This document shows positions 16,771 to 24,146 of a stretch of 29,927 bases of DNA, one piece after another. The notes beneath the pieces are model-generated. The model searched no databases, was not told where the DNA came from, and saw nothing but the letters and a program-made list of their open reading frames with translations. The translations under genes were made by a program, and so were the position numbers. Every line of letters starts with the position of its first letter. The first letter of the stretch is position 1. The DNA is taken from NCBI GenBank assembly GCA_964420325.1, contig CAYQSU010000042.1, forward strand, positions 1-29,927, written 5' to 3'. The stretch comes from CAYQSU01 sp964420325 (lineage in GTDB: Bacteria > Pseudomonadota > Alphaproteobacteria > Rhodospirillales > Defluviicoccaceae).

Positions 16771-18060
16771 ATGAACCCGCCCCTGCGAGTGGCCATAGCC
16801 GGCCTGGGCACGGTCGGCGGAGGGACCGTCAAGCTCCTGCAGGCCAACGCCAGGCTGCTCGCCGACCGGTGCGGTCGGGAGATCGCCATCACCGCCGTCT
16901 CCGATCTCGACCGGCGCGACCGCGGCTTCCCCGTCGACGGCTATGCCTGGTACGGGGATGCGGTGGCGATGGCCGGCGACGCCGACGCCGACGTCGTCGT
17001 CGAGCTGATCGGCGGCGCCGAGGGGGCGGCGAGGCGCGTGGTCGAGACGGCGATCGCCGCCGGGCGCCACGTCGTAACCGCCAACAAGGCGCTGATCGCC
17101 CATCATGGCACGGAGCTCGCGATCGCCGCCGAACGGGCCGGCGTCACGCTCGCGTACGAGGCCGCCGTCGCCGGCGGCATCCCCATCATCAAGTCATTGC
17201 GCGAAGGCCTCGTCGGCAATGTCCGCAGGCGCATCTACGGAATCCTCAACGGCACCTGCAACCACATCCTGACGGCGATGCGGGAGAGCGGCCGCGAGTT
17301 CGCCGACGTGCTGGCCGAGGCCCAGGCCCTCGGCTATGCCGAGGCCGACGCGAGCCTCGATGTCGACGGCATCGACTCGGCCCACAAGCTCGCCATCCTG
17401 GCGAGCGTCGCCTTCGGCTGCACCGTTGACTTCGAGGCGGTCTACGTCGAGGGCATCCGGCACGTCTCGACGATGGACATCGAGTTTGCCGACGAACTCG
17501 GCTACCGCATCAAGCTCCTCGGCATCGCCTCGGTGACCAAGAACGGCGTCGAGCGGCGGGTGCATCCCTGCATGGTGCGCATCCAAGCCCCGATCGCGCA
17601 CGTCGACGGCGTATTCAACGCCGTCGTTGCCGAGGGCGACTTCGCCGACACCATCGTCCAGGAGGGCCGCGGCGCCGGCGAGCGTCCGACGGCGTCCGCC
17701 GTCGTCGCCGACATCGCCGACATCGCGCGCGGCGATCGGATCGCCACCTTCGGCGTGCCGGCGAGCGAGCTTAAGGCTCTGCCGGCCGCGCCAATGAGCC
17801 GACACCGAGGTCCCTACTACGTGCGGCTGATGGTCCTCGACCGGCCCGGCGTGTTCGCCGACATCGCCGCCATCCTCCGCGATCACGACGTCTCGATGGA
17901 GGCGGTGCTGCAGCGCGCGCGAGCACCCGGAGAGGCGGTGCCGGTGGTCCTGACCACGCACGAAACCGAGGAGGCGGCGATGCTCCGCTCGCTCGACGCC
18001 ATCGGCAGGCTTGGGTCCTGCATCGAGCCGCCGCGGCTGATTCGCGTCGAGCCGCTGTAG
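16771..18060 (+). CDS. hom: Homoserine dehydrogenase
   Basis: A 429-residue enzyme reducing aspartate semialdehyde to homoserine, the branch point to threonine, isoleucine and methionine. The NAD(P)-binding motif AGLGTVGGGTVKLL is at residues 10-23, followed by TANKALIA, AYEAAVAGGIPIIKSLREGL and the catalytic segment DASLDVDGIDSAHKLAIL, which holds the conserved Asp and Lys. A C-terminal ACT domain (YYVRLMVLDRPGVFADIA, residues ~350-420) suggests feedback by threonine. This is the usual bacterial monofunctional length. It sits after alaC and before recJ. Confidence 0.97.
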   Translation: MNPPLRVAIAGLGTVGGGTVKLLQANARLLADRCGREIAITAVSDLDRRDRGFPVDGYAWYGDAVAMAGDADADVVVELIGGAEGAARRVVETAIAAGRHVVTANKALIAHHGTELAIAAERAGVTLAYEAAVAGGIPIIKSLREGLVGNVRRRIYGILNGTCNHILTAMRESGREFADVLAEAQALGYAEADASLDVDGIDSAHKLAILASVAFGCTVDFEAVYVEGIRHVSTMDIEFADELGYRIKLLGIASVTKNGVERRVHPCMVRIQAPIAHVDGVFNAVVAEGDFADTIVQEGRGAGERPTASAVVADIADIARGDRIATFGVPASELKALPAAPMSRHRGPYYVRLMVLDRPGVFADIAAILRDHDVSMEAVLQRARAPGEAVPVVLTTHETEEAAMLRSLDAIGRLGSCIEPPRLIRVEPL

Positions 18061-18192
18061 GGTAATGCCAGCCCGCCGGCGGCGGCCCGCTGAACCCCAG
18101 CGTTCCGTTGCCCTTTCCGCCGCGCTTGCCGACCGCCTTGCGGCCGCCGCTTCGCTGAGGTATCGCAGCGGTTGGCAGGCTGGGAGACGTCG

Positions 18193-20022
18193 GTGCGGCC
18201 CTGCGGCGCGGAAGCCCTTCACCTTCCCCAAGAGCTCGAGGACGACCTGTTCGGCGTCGCCTGCTCGGCGACGGGACGGCGCTGGCGGTCGCGGGCGGTC
18301 GACGCCCGCTTGGCCCTGGCCCTGGCGCAGCGTCTCGGCGCCCCCGAGATCGTCGGACGCGTGCTGGCGGGACGCGGCGTCGGCCTCGATGAGGCCTCAG
18401 GGTTTCTCGAGCCGACCCTGCGCGAGACGCTGCCCGATCCGAGCCGGCTCGCCGGCATGGACGCGGGAGCGACGCGACTGGCCCGCGCCATCGTCGACGA
18501 CGAGCCGGTCGCGGTGTTCGCCGACTATGACGTCGACGGCGCGACGTCGGCCGCGCTCCTGGCACGCTTCCTGGCGACGGCCGGGCGCAGCGTCCGTGTT
18601 TACGTTCCCGACCGCCTCGGCGAGGGCTACGGTCCGTCCGCCGAGGCCATGCGGACGCTCAGGGCCGAGGGCATTGCAGTAGTCGTCACCGTCGACTGCG
18701 GGACCACCGCATTCGATGCGCTCGAGGCCGCCGCCGAGGCCGGTCTCGACGTCATCGTCGTCGACCATCACGCCGCCGAGCCCTGGCTGCCCAAGGCCAC
18801 CGCGGTCATTAATCCCAATCGCCTCGACGATCACAGCGGCCAGGGCCGGCTGGCGGCGGTCGGCGTCGCCTTTCTACTCGTCGTCGCCGTCAACCGGCTC
18901 CTGCGCGCCCAAGGCTTCTACGCGGCGCGTCCCGAGCCCGATCTCTGGCGCTGGCTCGACTTGGTGGCGCTCGGCACCGTCTGCGACCTGGCGCCGCTGG
19001 TCGGAGTCAATCGCGCGCTGGTGAGCCAGGGTCTGAAGGTGATGGCACGCTGGGGCAACCAGGGCCTCAAGGCGCTGGCCGACGTGGGCGGCGCCGATGC
19101 GGCGCCCGACACCTATCTTGCCGGCTTCGTCCTCGGCCCCAGGGTGAATGCCGCGGGCCGCGTCGGCGAGGCCGGACTCGGCGCCCGGCTCCTCGCCTGC
19201 GACGACGCCGACGACGCCGTCGACATGGCGATGCGGCTCGATCGCGCCAACCGGGCGCGGCGGGAGATCGAGGCGGCGGTGATGAAGGAGGCGCTCGCCC
19301 GCGTCGCGGCCGAAGGCGAGGTCTCGGCGGCGCCGATGCTCCTCGTTGCCGACCCGGAGTGGCATCCCGGCGTCATCGGCATCGTCGCCGGCCGTCTCGC
19401 CGATCGCTTCGGGAGGCCCTCCTGCGTCGTCGCCGTCAGGAATGGTGTCGGGACCGGATCGGGGCGTTCGGTCCTCGGCATCGACCTCGGCGCCGCGGTG
19501 ATCGCCGCCCGGCAGGCGGGGATCGTCGTGCGGGGAGGGGGACACGCCATGGCCGCGGGGTTCACTGTCGAGGCCGGTCGCCTGGATGAACTCCGCGCCT
19601 TCCTCGCCGATCGCATCGCCGATGCCGTGCGCGCCGGCAAAGGCGCGGCCGAGCTGGTCGTCGACGGCTCCCTGTCGCTCTCCGGCGCCAGCGTCGATCT
19701 GTCCTTGGCGCTGGCCCGGCTCGCCCCGTTCGGCGTCGGCAATCCGGAGCCCCGGTTCGCGGTCGCCGCCGTCGTTGCCGGCTTCGTCGACGTGGTCGGC
19801 GACGGCCACGTCCGCGCCCGGCTCTCCGATGCCGCCGGCGCCCGCCTTGAGGCGATCGCGTTCCGCGCCGCCGGCACGCCGCTCGGCGATGCCCTTCTGC
19901 GCCGCGACGGCGCGCCCCTGCACATCGCCGGTCGGCTGCGCGAGAGCCGCTGGGGCGGGCGATCGAAGGCGCAGATGGTCATCGACGACGCTGCGCCGGC
20001 CTTGCAGCGCCCTTGCCCTTGA
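18193..20022 (+). CDS. recJ: Single-stranded-DNA-specific exonuclease RecJ
   Basis: A 609-residue 5'-3' ssDNA exonuclease used in RecF-pathway recombination and mismatch repair. The DHH phosphoesterase motifs are present: FADYDVDGATSAALL, TVDCGTTA, VVDHHAAEPW and ALGTVCDLAPL. A DHHA1 domain carries VRGGGHAMAAGF, and a C-terminal OB-like domain follows. The N terminus FGVACSATGRRWRSR resembles alphaproteobacterial RecJ. The start is uncertain: GTG 18193 is preceded by GGAG with a 6-nt spacer, while TTG 18172 adds seven residues. It lies 132 nt after hom. Confidence 0.95.
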   Translation: MRPCGAEALHLPQELEDDLFGVACSATGRRWRSRAVDARLALALAQRLGAPEIVGRVLAGRGVGLDEASGFLEPTLRETLPDPSRLAGMDAGATRLARAIVDDEPVAVFADYDVDGATSAALLARFLATAGRSVRVYVPDRLGEGYGPSAEAMRTLRAEGIAVVVTVDCGTTAFDALEAAAEAGLDVIVVDHHAAEPWLPKATAVINPNRLDDHSGQGRLAAVGVAFLLVVAVNRLLRAQGFYAARPEPDLWRWLDLVALGTVCDLAPLVGVNRALVSQGLKVMARWGNQGLKALADVGGADAAPDTYLAGFVLGPRVNAAGRVGEAGLGARLLACDDADDAVDMAMRLDRANRARREIEAAVMKEALARVAAEGEVSAAPMLLVADPEWHPGVIGIVAGRLADRFGRPSCVVAVRNGVGTGSGRSVLGIDLGAAVIAARQAGIVVRGGGHAMAAGFTVEAGRLDELRAFLADRIADAVRAGKGAAELVVDGSLSLSGASVDLSLALARLAPFGVGNPEPRFAVAAVVAGFVDVVGDGHVRARLSDAAGARLEAIAFRAAGTPLGDALLRRDGAPLHIAGRLRESRWGGRSKAQMVIDDAAPALQRPCP

Positions 20023-20112
20023 CGGCCCGATCTGCGACCAACGTGCCGGCGACGGGCTGGGCCCCGCCGGACGGAGGATCGATCGCGAGTTCATTCGGAT
20101 TGGAGCGATTTC

Positions 20113-21201
20113 ATGGCAAATGACAGGAAGCGGATCGGCGTGCTCACCAGCGGCGGTGATTGCGCCGGCCTCAATGCGGCCATTCGGGCGATCACCCATC
20201 GCGCCGTTGAGCATTACGGCTGGCCGGTGATCGGCATCTACGAGGGTACGGCCGGGCTGCTGTCGCGGCCGATGAAGTACGAGGAGCTCGGCCTCAAGAT
20301 CGTCACCGGCAACATCCTCAGGATGGGCGGAACCATCCTCGGCACCGTAAACAAGGGCAATCCGTTCGAGTATCCGATGCCCGACGGCACCACCAAGGAT
20401 CGCTCCCACGAGGTGATCGAAGGGTTCCAGGCGCTGGACCTGGACGCGCTCATCGGCATCGGCGGCGACGGCTCGATGCGGATCCTCGCCCGCCTCTGCG
20501 AGCAGGGCAAGATCCCCTTCGTCGGCGTGCCGAAGACCATCGACAACGACGTCGACTGCACCGATTTCTCGATCGGCTACATGAGCGCCGTCGAGGCCTG
20601 CGTCGACGCCCTCGACCGGCTGCAGCCCACCGCCTCGAGCCATCGCCGGGTGATGGTCCTCGAGGTGATGGGCCGCGATGTCGGCTGGATCGCCGCCGCC
20701 GCCGGCATCGCCGGCGGTGCCGACGCCGTGCTCATCCCGGAGATTCCTTTTGACATCAAGAAGGTCGCCTCCAAGCTGAAGTCGCTCTACGCGCTCGGCC
20801 GCAACTACGCCCTCGTCGTCTGCGCGGAGGGCATCCGCAACGTCGAGGGCGAGAAGATCAGCCACGCTTACGCCGACGGCGAGGTCCGTCTCGGCGGGGT
20901 CGGCGCCTACCTCGCCGAGCTGATCGGCCAGGAGACCGGTTCCGAGAGCCGGGTGACGGTGCTCGGGCACGTCCAGCGCGGTGGCGCGCCCATTCCCTTC
21001 GACCGCATTCTGGCGACCGCCCTCGGCTCCCATGCCGTCGATCTTGTCGCCCGCGGCAAGGTCAGTCACGTCGCGGTGTGGCAGCAGGGGCGGGTGACCG
21101 AGGTGCCGCTCGACGCCGTCGCCGGCAAGACCCGAGCGCTGACCATGGACCATTCGCTGATCAAGACCGCCCGCGACATGGGCATCTGCCTCGGCGACTG
21201 A
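20113..21201 (+). CDS. pfkA: 6-phosphofructokinase, Gly/Lys type (probably ATP-dependent)
   Basis: A 362-residue PFKA-family enzyme phosphorylating fructose 6-phosphate at C1. Motifs are LTSGGDCAGLNAAIR, GIGGDGS (117-121), PKTIDND (140-146), MGRDVGWIA, and SRVTVLGHVQRGGAPIPFDRI. At the position of E. coli Gly104 it has Gly (GGDGS), which goes with ATP use. At E. coli 124 it has Lys (PKTIDND), typical of PPi enzymes and of ATP enzymes in the same clade. ATP is therefore favoured but not proven. The ATG follows TTGGAGCGATTTC. It lies 90 nt after recJ and converges with a second PFK. Confidence 0.93.
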   Translation: MANDRKRIGVLTSGGDCAGLNAAIRAITHRAVEHYGWPVIGIYEGTAGLLSRPMKYEELGLKIVTGNILRMGGTILGTVNKGNPFEYPMPDGTTKDRSHEVIEGFQALDLDALIGIGGDGSMRILARLCEQGKIPFVGVPKTIDNDVDCTDFSIGYMSAVEACVDALDRLQPTASSHRRVMVLEVMGRDVGWIAAAAGIAGGADAVLIPEIPFDIKKVASKLKSLYALGRNYALVVCAEGIRNVEGEKISHAYADGEVRLGGVGAYLAELIGQETGSESRVTVLGHVQRGGAPIPFDRILATALGSHAVDLVARGKVSHVAVWQQGRVTEVPLDAVAGKTRALTMDHSLIKTARDMGICLGD

Positions 21202-21227
21202 TCGGCCCGTCGAGCCGGAAACACAAC

Positions 21228-21254
21228 GGGCGCGGCTCGGTGTCTGCCGCGCCC
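21228..21254. terminator. Hairpin terminator between the convergent phosphofructokinase genes
   Basis: GGGCGCGGC (21228-21236) pairs perfectly with GCCGCGCCC (21246-21254) around a 9-nt loop. On the minus strand the stem is followed by GTTGTGTTT, weakly T-rich; the plus strand lacks a T-run. Its place in the 85-nt convergent gap suggests it serves both genes. Confidence 0.6.
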
Positions 21255-21286
21255 GCCGCGGTCGCCGGGGTGGCGACCGGATCGGT

Positions 21287-22513
21287 CTATTTCTTGAGGA
21301 TCTTCGCCACCTTGTTGAGGCGTAGGCGCGAGACGTCCGGCATCCCGGATCCGAGCAGCGGCCTCAGGTAGAGAAGGAACTTGTCGGTCACGTCGTGGCT
21401 GTTCTCGTGGATGAACTCGTCGGGCATCACCTTGGTCTTGCCGGCGATCTCCTCAAGTCCCCGCAGGTGGTACTCGACGGAATAGAACCCGGTGCGGTGG
21501 ATGGTCACCGAGCCCGTGGTGTGGCCGGTGGAGTCGCCGTAGCGGGCGTACTGCGCGGCCTTCTCGCCGACTTCGCGGGCCTCCCGCTTGTCGACGTCGG
21601 AGACGACGCCGAGGAACGAGCGCTGCAGGTAACCGAAGGTGTCGGCGCGCACGCGGGTAATGTTGGAGTTGCTCTTGATGTGGTCGGCGAGCAGGTCGCC
21701 GAGGGCACCGGAGCCGGAGAGCTGGATGTTGCCATGGGCGTCGCGCTCGACCTGCTTGGCGAGCTGGGCGATGATCGGCTGGCCGGACTCGTCGTGGACG
21801 CCCTCCGAGACCGCCACCATGCATCGGCCGTGCTTGTTGTACACCTCGCGCACGTCCTTGACGAACTGCTCGAGCTTGAAGACGCGCTCGGGAACGTAGA
21901 TCAGGTGCGGCCCGTCGTCGGCGTGCTTGCGCCCCAGCGCCGAGGCGGCGGTGAGAAAGCCGGCGTGGCGGCCCATGACAACGGCGATGTAGACACCCGG
22001 CAGCGCCTTGTTGTCGAGGTTGGCCCCGGCGAAGGCAAGCGCCACAAAGCGCGCCGCCGACGGGAAGCCCGGCGTGTGGTCGTTGACCATCAGGTCGTTG
22101 TCGATGGTCTTAGGGATGTGGATGCAGTTGAGATCGTAGTCCGCCGCCTTCGCCTCGTCGCGGACGATCCGCAGCGTGTCGGATGAGTCATTGCCGCCGA
22201 TGTAGAAGAAGGTGCGGATGTCGTGCGCCTGGCAGACCTTGAAGATCTCCTGACAGTACTTCTGATCCGGCTTGTCGCGCGTCGAGCCCAGCGCCGCCGC
22301 CGGCGTGTCGCCGACCATCTCAAGGTTATGGGTGGTCTCGCGCGTGAGGTCGATGAAGTCCTCGTGGATGATGCCGCGGACGCCGTGATAGGCGCCGTAC
22401 ACGCGCTCGACGGTCGGACACTTGCGGGATTCGATGACGGCTCCGACCAGAGATTCGTTGATCACCGCTGTTGGGCCGCCGCCCTGGGCGATGAGAACCT
22501 TGCCCTGTAGCAT
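21287..22513 (-). CDS. pfp: Pyrophosphate-dependent 6-phosphofructokinase
   Basis: A 408-residue PFKA-superfamily enzyme of the methanotroph and Rhodospirillum PPi type. Motifs are IAQGGGPTAVINESL, FFYIGGNDSSDTL (Asp109 at the E. coli Gly104 position), HIPKTIDNDLM (Lys135 at the 124 position), NDHTPGFPSAARF and VVMGRHAGFLTA. The Asp plus Lys pair is the diagnostic signature of PPi dependence. The reaction, fructose 6-phosphate plus PPi to fructose 1,6-bisphosphate plus phosphate, is reversible, so it can serve glycolysis or gluconeogenesis. The ATG at 22513 follows GGGAGGAGTACGCG. It is a monocistronic minus-strand gene converging on the Gly/Lys-type pfkA. Confidence 0.93.
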   Translation of the reverse strand: MLQGKVLIAQGGGPTAVINESLVGAVIESRKCPTVERVYGAYHGVRGIIHEDFIDLTRETTHNLEMVGDTPAAALGSTRDKPDQKYCQEIFKVCQAHDIRTFFYIGGNDSSDTLRIVRDEAKAADYDLNCIHIPKTIDNDLMVNDHTPGFPSAARFVALAFAGANLDNKALPGVYIAVVMGRHAGFLTAASALGRKHADDGPHLIYVPERVFKLEQFVKDVREVYNKHGRCMVAVSEGVHDESGQPIIAQLAKQVERDAHGNIQLSGSGALGDLLADHIKSNSNITRVRADTFGYLQRSFLGVVSDVDKREAREVGEKAAQYARYGDSTGHTTGSVTIHRTGFYSVEYHLRGLEEIAGKTKVMPDEFIHENSHDVTDKFLLYLRPLLGSGMPDVSRLRLNKVAKILKK

Positions 22514-22679
22514 CGCGTACTCCTCCCATTTCCCTCGGGGAACAACCGATCGACAACAGCAGGGCGCCGGTTGGGTCCGAGAGCCGAGGCGGCGCCGCGC
22601 TCTTGATGGGCCGGACCCTAACATGCGGGTGTGCCGTGCGGAAGAGCGAAAGCCCGCGCCTCGACGGAGCGTGCGAAGC

Positions 22680-22708
22680 TTGATTTCGGCGCTCGGCGCG
22701 GCTACTTG
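22680..22708 (+). promoter_or_regulatory. Putative promoter of tRNA-Glu
   Basis: TTGATT (22680-22685) and TACTTG (22703-22708), spaced by 17 nt, end 11 nt before the tRNA. The position suits a tRNA promoter with a very short leader; the -10 match is modest. Confidence 0.4.
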
Positions 22709-22719
22709 AGGCGGGATGC

Positions 22720-22795
22720 GACCCCATCGTCTAGAGGCCTAGGACACCACCCTTTCAAGGTGGCGGCACGGGTTCGAATCCCGTTGGGGTCGCCA
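22720..22795 (+). tRNA. tRNA-Glu (anticodon TTC)
   Basis: The acceptor arm GACCCCA (22720-22726) pairs with TGGGGTC (22785-22791), followed by discriminator G and encoded CCA. The anticodon arm CCACC-CTTTCAA-GGTGG gives anticodon TTC. The T arm carries GGTTCGAATCC. It reads GAA/GAG. Confidence 0.97.
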
Positions 22796-22879
22796 ATCGC
22801 GCTGCACTGCCCCGTTCCGGCGCCTTTCATTTGCCACCGTTTGCGGGCAGTCGACGAGTTGAGCATGGGGAGGTCGTGT

Positions 22880-22914
22880 CGCCGGATCCTCCGGCGCGGA
22901 CCTCATTTTTTTTT
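22880..22914 (+). terminator. Intrinsic terminator downstream of tRNA-Glu
   Basis: CGCCGGA (22880-22886) and TCCGGCG (22890-22896) form a 7-bp stem with a 3-nt loop, followed nine bases later by nine consecutive T (22906-22914), the longest T-run in the window. It lies 85 nt after the tRNA and would end its transcript. The 9-nt space between stem and T-run is longer than usual. Confidence 0.6.
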
Positions 22915-22981
22915 CGATTGCCGCACCGTGCGGCGGTCTGCAGTCACGGACCCGAAAGCACCGAGAGGAAGGAACTGGACG

Positions 22982-23437
22982 ATGAGAGCTTCAGGATTGA
23001 GAGGAAGCGTGGGATTGGCGGCGTTGCTGCTGGCGGTTGCGATCGCCGCGGGCTGCGAGGAGGAGAAGCCAGCGCAACGCGTCGAAGAAAAGGCCGCGCC
23101 CGCCGTGGAGGAGACAGCACCCGCTGTTCGGGAGGCCGTTGAAGAGGCCGCGAAGGCGACGGAGGAGGCGGCGGAGGAGGCGGACGACGAACTGCAGGCC
23201 GCCATCGACGATGCCGAGGAAGCGAAGGCTGATGCCGAGGCGGAACTGGACATGGCGAGAGAGGCCTACGAGGACGCCAAGCGCGCGGTCGAAGGCGCCG
23301 GCGACGCGGCGAAGGCTGCAGCCCAGGAAGCGCTGAAGATGGCGGAGGAGGCCTACGAAAGCGCCAAGCAGCAGGTCGAGCGGACGGCAAAGGAGTTCCA
23401 GGACTTGCTCGAGACCGCCGGCAGCAAGTCCCAGTAA
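22982..23437 (+). CDS. Small Ala/Glu-rich helical lipoprotein
   Basis: A 151-residue protein. An N-terminal hydrophobic segment ends in the lipobox AIAAGC (Cys25), followed by EEEK. The mature part is nearly all Ala, Glu, Lys and Asp with few breaks, predicting one long amphipathic helix or coiled coil. Repeating units such as EEAAKATEEAAEEAD and AKAAAQEALKMAEEAYESA occur. No catalytic motif is visible. It resembles in style the short alanine-rich outer-membrane lipoproteins and LEA-like helical proteins. The ATG follows AGAGGAAGGAACTGG. It is probably monocistronic, as a terminator lies upstream and an opposing gene downstream. Function unknown. Confidence 0.78.
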   Translation: MRASGLRGSVGLAALLLAVAIAAGCEEEKPAQRVEEKAAPAVEETAPAVREAVEEAAKATEEAAEEADDELQAAIDDAEEAKADAEAELDMAREAYEDAKRAVEGAGDAAKAAAQEALKMAEEAYESAKQQVERTAKEFQDLLETAGSKSQ

Positions 23438-23492
23438 GCAGCCAGCAGCGAGGCGCGCGGCGGCCGGATCGCTTCGGCCGTCGCGGCGTCCA

Positions 23493-23762
23493 TCAGGCAG
23501 TACCGAACAGGCGCCGGAACGTCCGCTCGTCGCACCGCTCCCGCACCCAGGCCTTGGCCTCGTCGTCGCCGAGGATGCGGGTCTCATCGAGCCGGGCATC
23601 GGCGGCTCCGCTGGCTCGGTGAACGAACAGGCGGCCGTCCTTGGTCCGGAACAGCCGCTCTTCGATGCGGTCCGCGTCGGTCGGGGCAAACTCGTTCGCC
23701 CACTTGGCGAGCGACCGCGCCGTTTCGATGTCCTTCTGTGTGAGGATGAGCTTCAGCGCCAT
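23493..23762 (-). CDS. Small protein of unknown function
   Basis: An 89-residue soluble protein that I do not recognise. The ATG at 23762 is well supported by AAGGAGGCGGC. It is highly charged and begins MALKLILTQKDIETARSLAK. It has a central basic and aromatic stretch (RLFRTKDGRLFVHRASG) and ends in a helix-like WVRERCDERTFRRLFGTA. No signal peptide, membrane segment or metal motif is seen. It stands alone, converging with the lipoprotein gene and divergent from the hydroxyacid dehydrogenase cassette. The good ribosome binding site and the absence of a competing frame are the main reasons to call it a gene. Confidence 0.65.
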   Translation of the reverse strand: MALKLILTQKDIETARSLAKWANEFAPTDADRIEERLFRTKDGRLFVHRASGAADARLDETRILGDDEAKAWVRERCDERTFRRLFGTA

Positions 23763-24146
23763 TGCCGCCTCCTTGACCGTTTGCTGCAGGGCAGAGCGGA
23801 GCCTCCTGCATCCGCGCCCGTCCCGGAGACTACCCCGACCTCCGGCAAACGGCACGCGAAGTTTGGCCGGCCTGCCGCCGCGCCGAATTCGGGAGACGGA
23901 CCGCCCGTACGTCTTCCGCGCCCTCGTATCATCGTGTAAGAAGGCCTGCGCAGACAGCACGCGAGGGATGGGCGTGCGCTGGGTGCCGTCGCCGCCGGCC
24001 GGGAGCCGGCACCAACGGTGGGGAGCGGGCCTTGACATGATAATCCTGTGGAGGCCGGAGTCCGCGACCGGCATCACCGGGACCCACCGGCGGCCTCGGG
24101 CGCCGGGACAAAGGATTGGCGGCCGGCCCGGAGGGAGCGACCCGGC
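23763..24146. other. Intergenic region without a recognisable gene
   Basis: This 384-base divergent gap should hold promoters for both the 89-residue protein and the dehydrogenase cassette. A consensus TTGACA is at 24032-24037, followed by TGATAAT, but no -10 box sits at 16-18 nt. A short GCCGGC-CGGGA-GCCGGC inverted repeat lies near 23996-24010. No homologous coding sequence was seen in either strand. Confidence 0.5.

Noticed and set aside
13819..17106. 1095-residue open frame on the minus strand across the OmpA-like, alaC and hom genes
   Set aside because: It is antisense to three well-identified genes, has Arg/Gly/His-rich composition typical of GC-driven shadow frames, and shows no domain.
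18874..21153. 759-residue minus-strand frame opposite recJ and pfkA
   Set aside because: The plus strand carries clear RecJ and PFK motifs; the antisense frame has repetitive Asp/Gly/His-rich composition without motifs or a ribosome binding site.
24032..24060. TTGACA box as promoter of the dehydrogenase cassette
   Set aside because: The -35 is perfect but no acceptable -10 lies 16-18 nt downstream, so no promoter feature was called.
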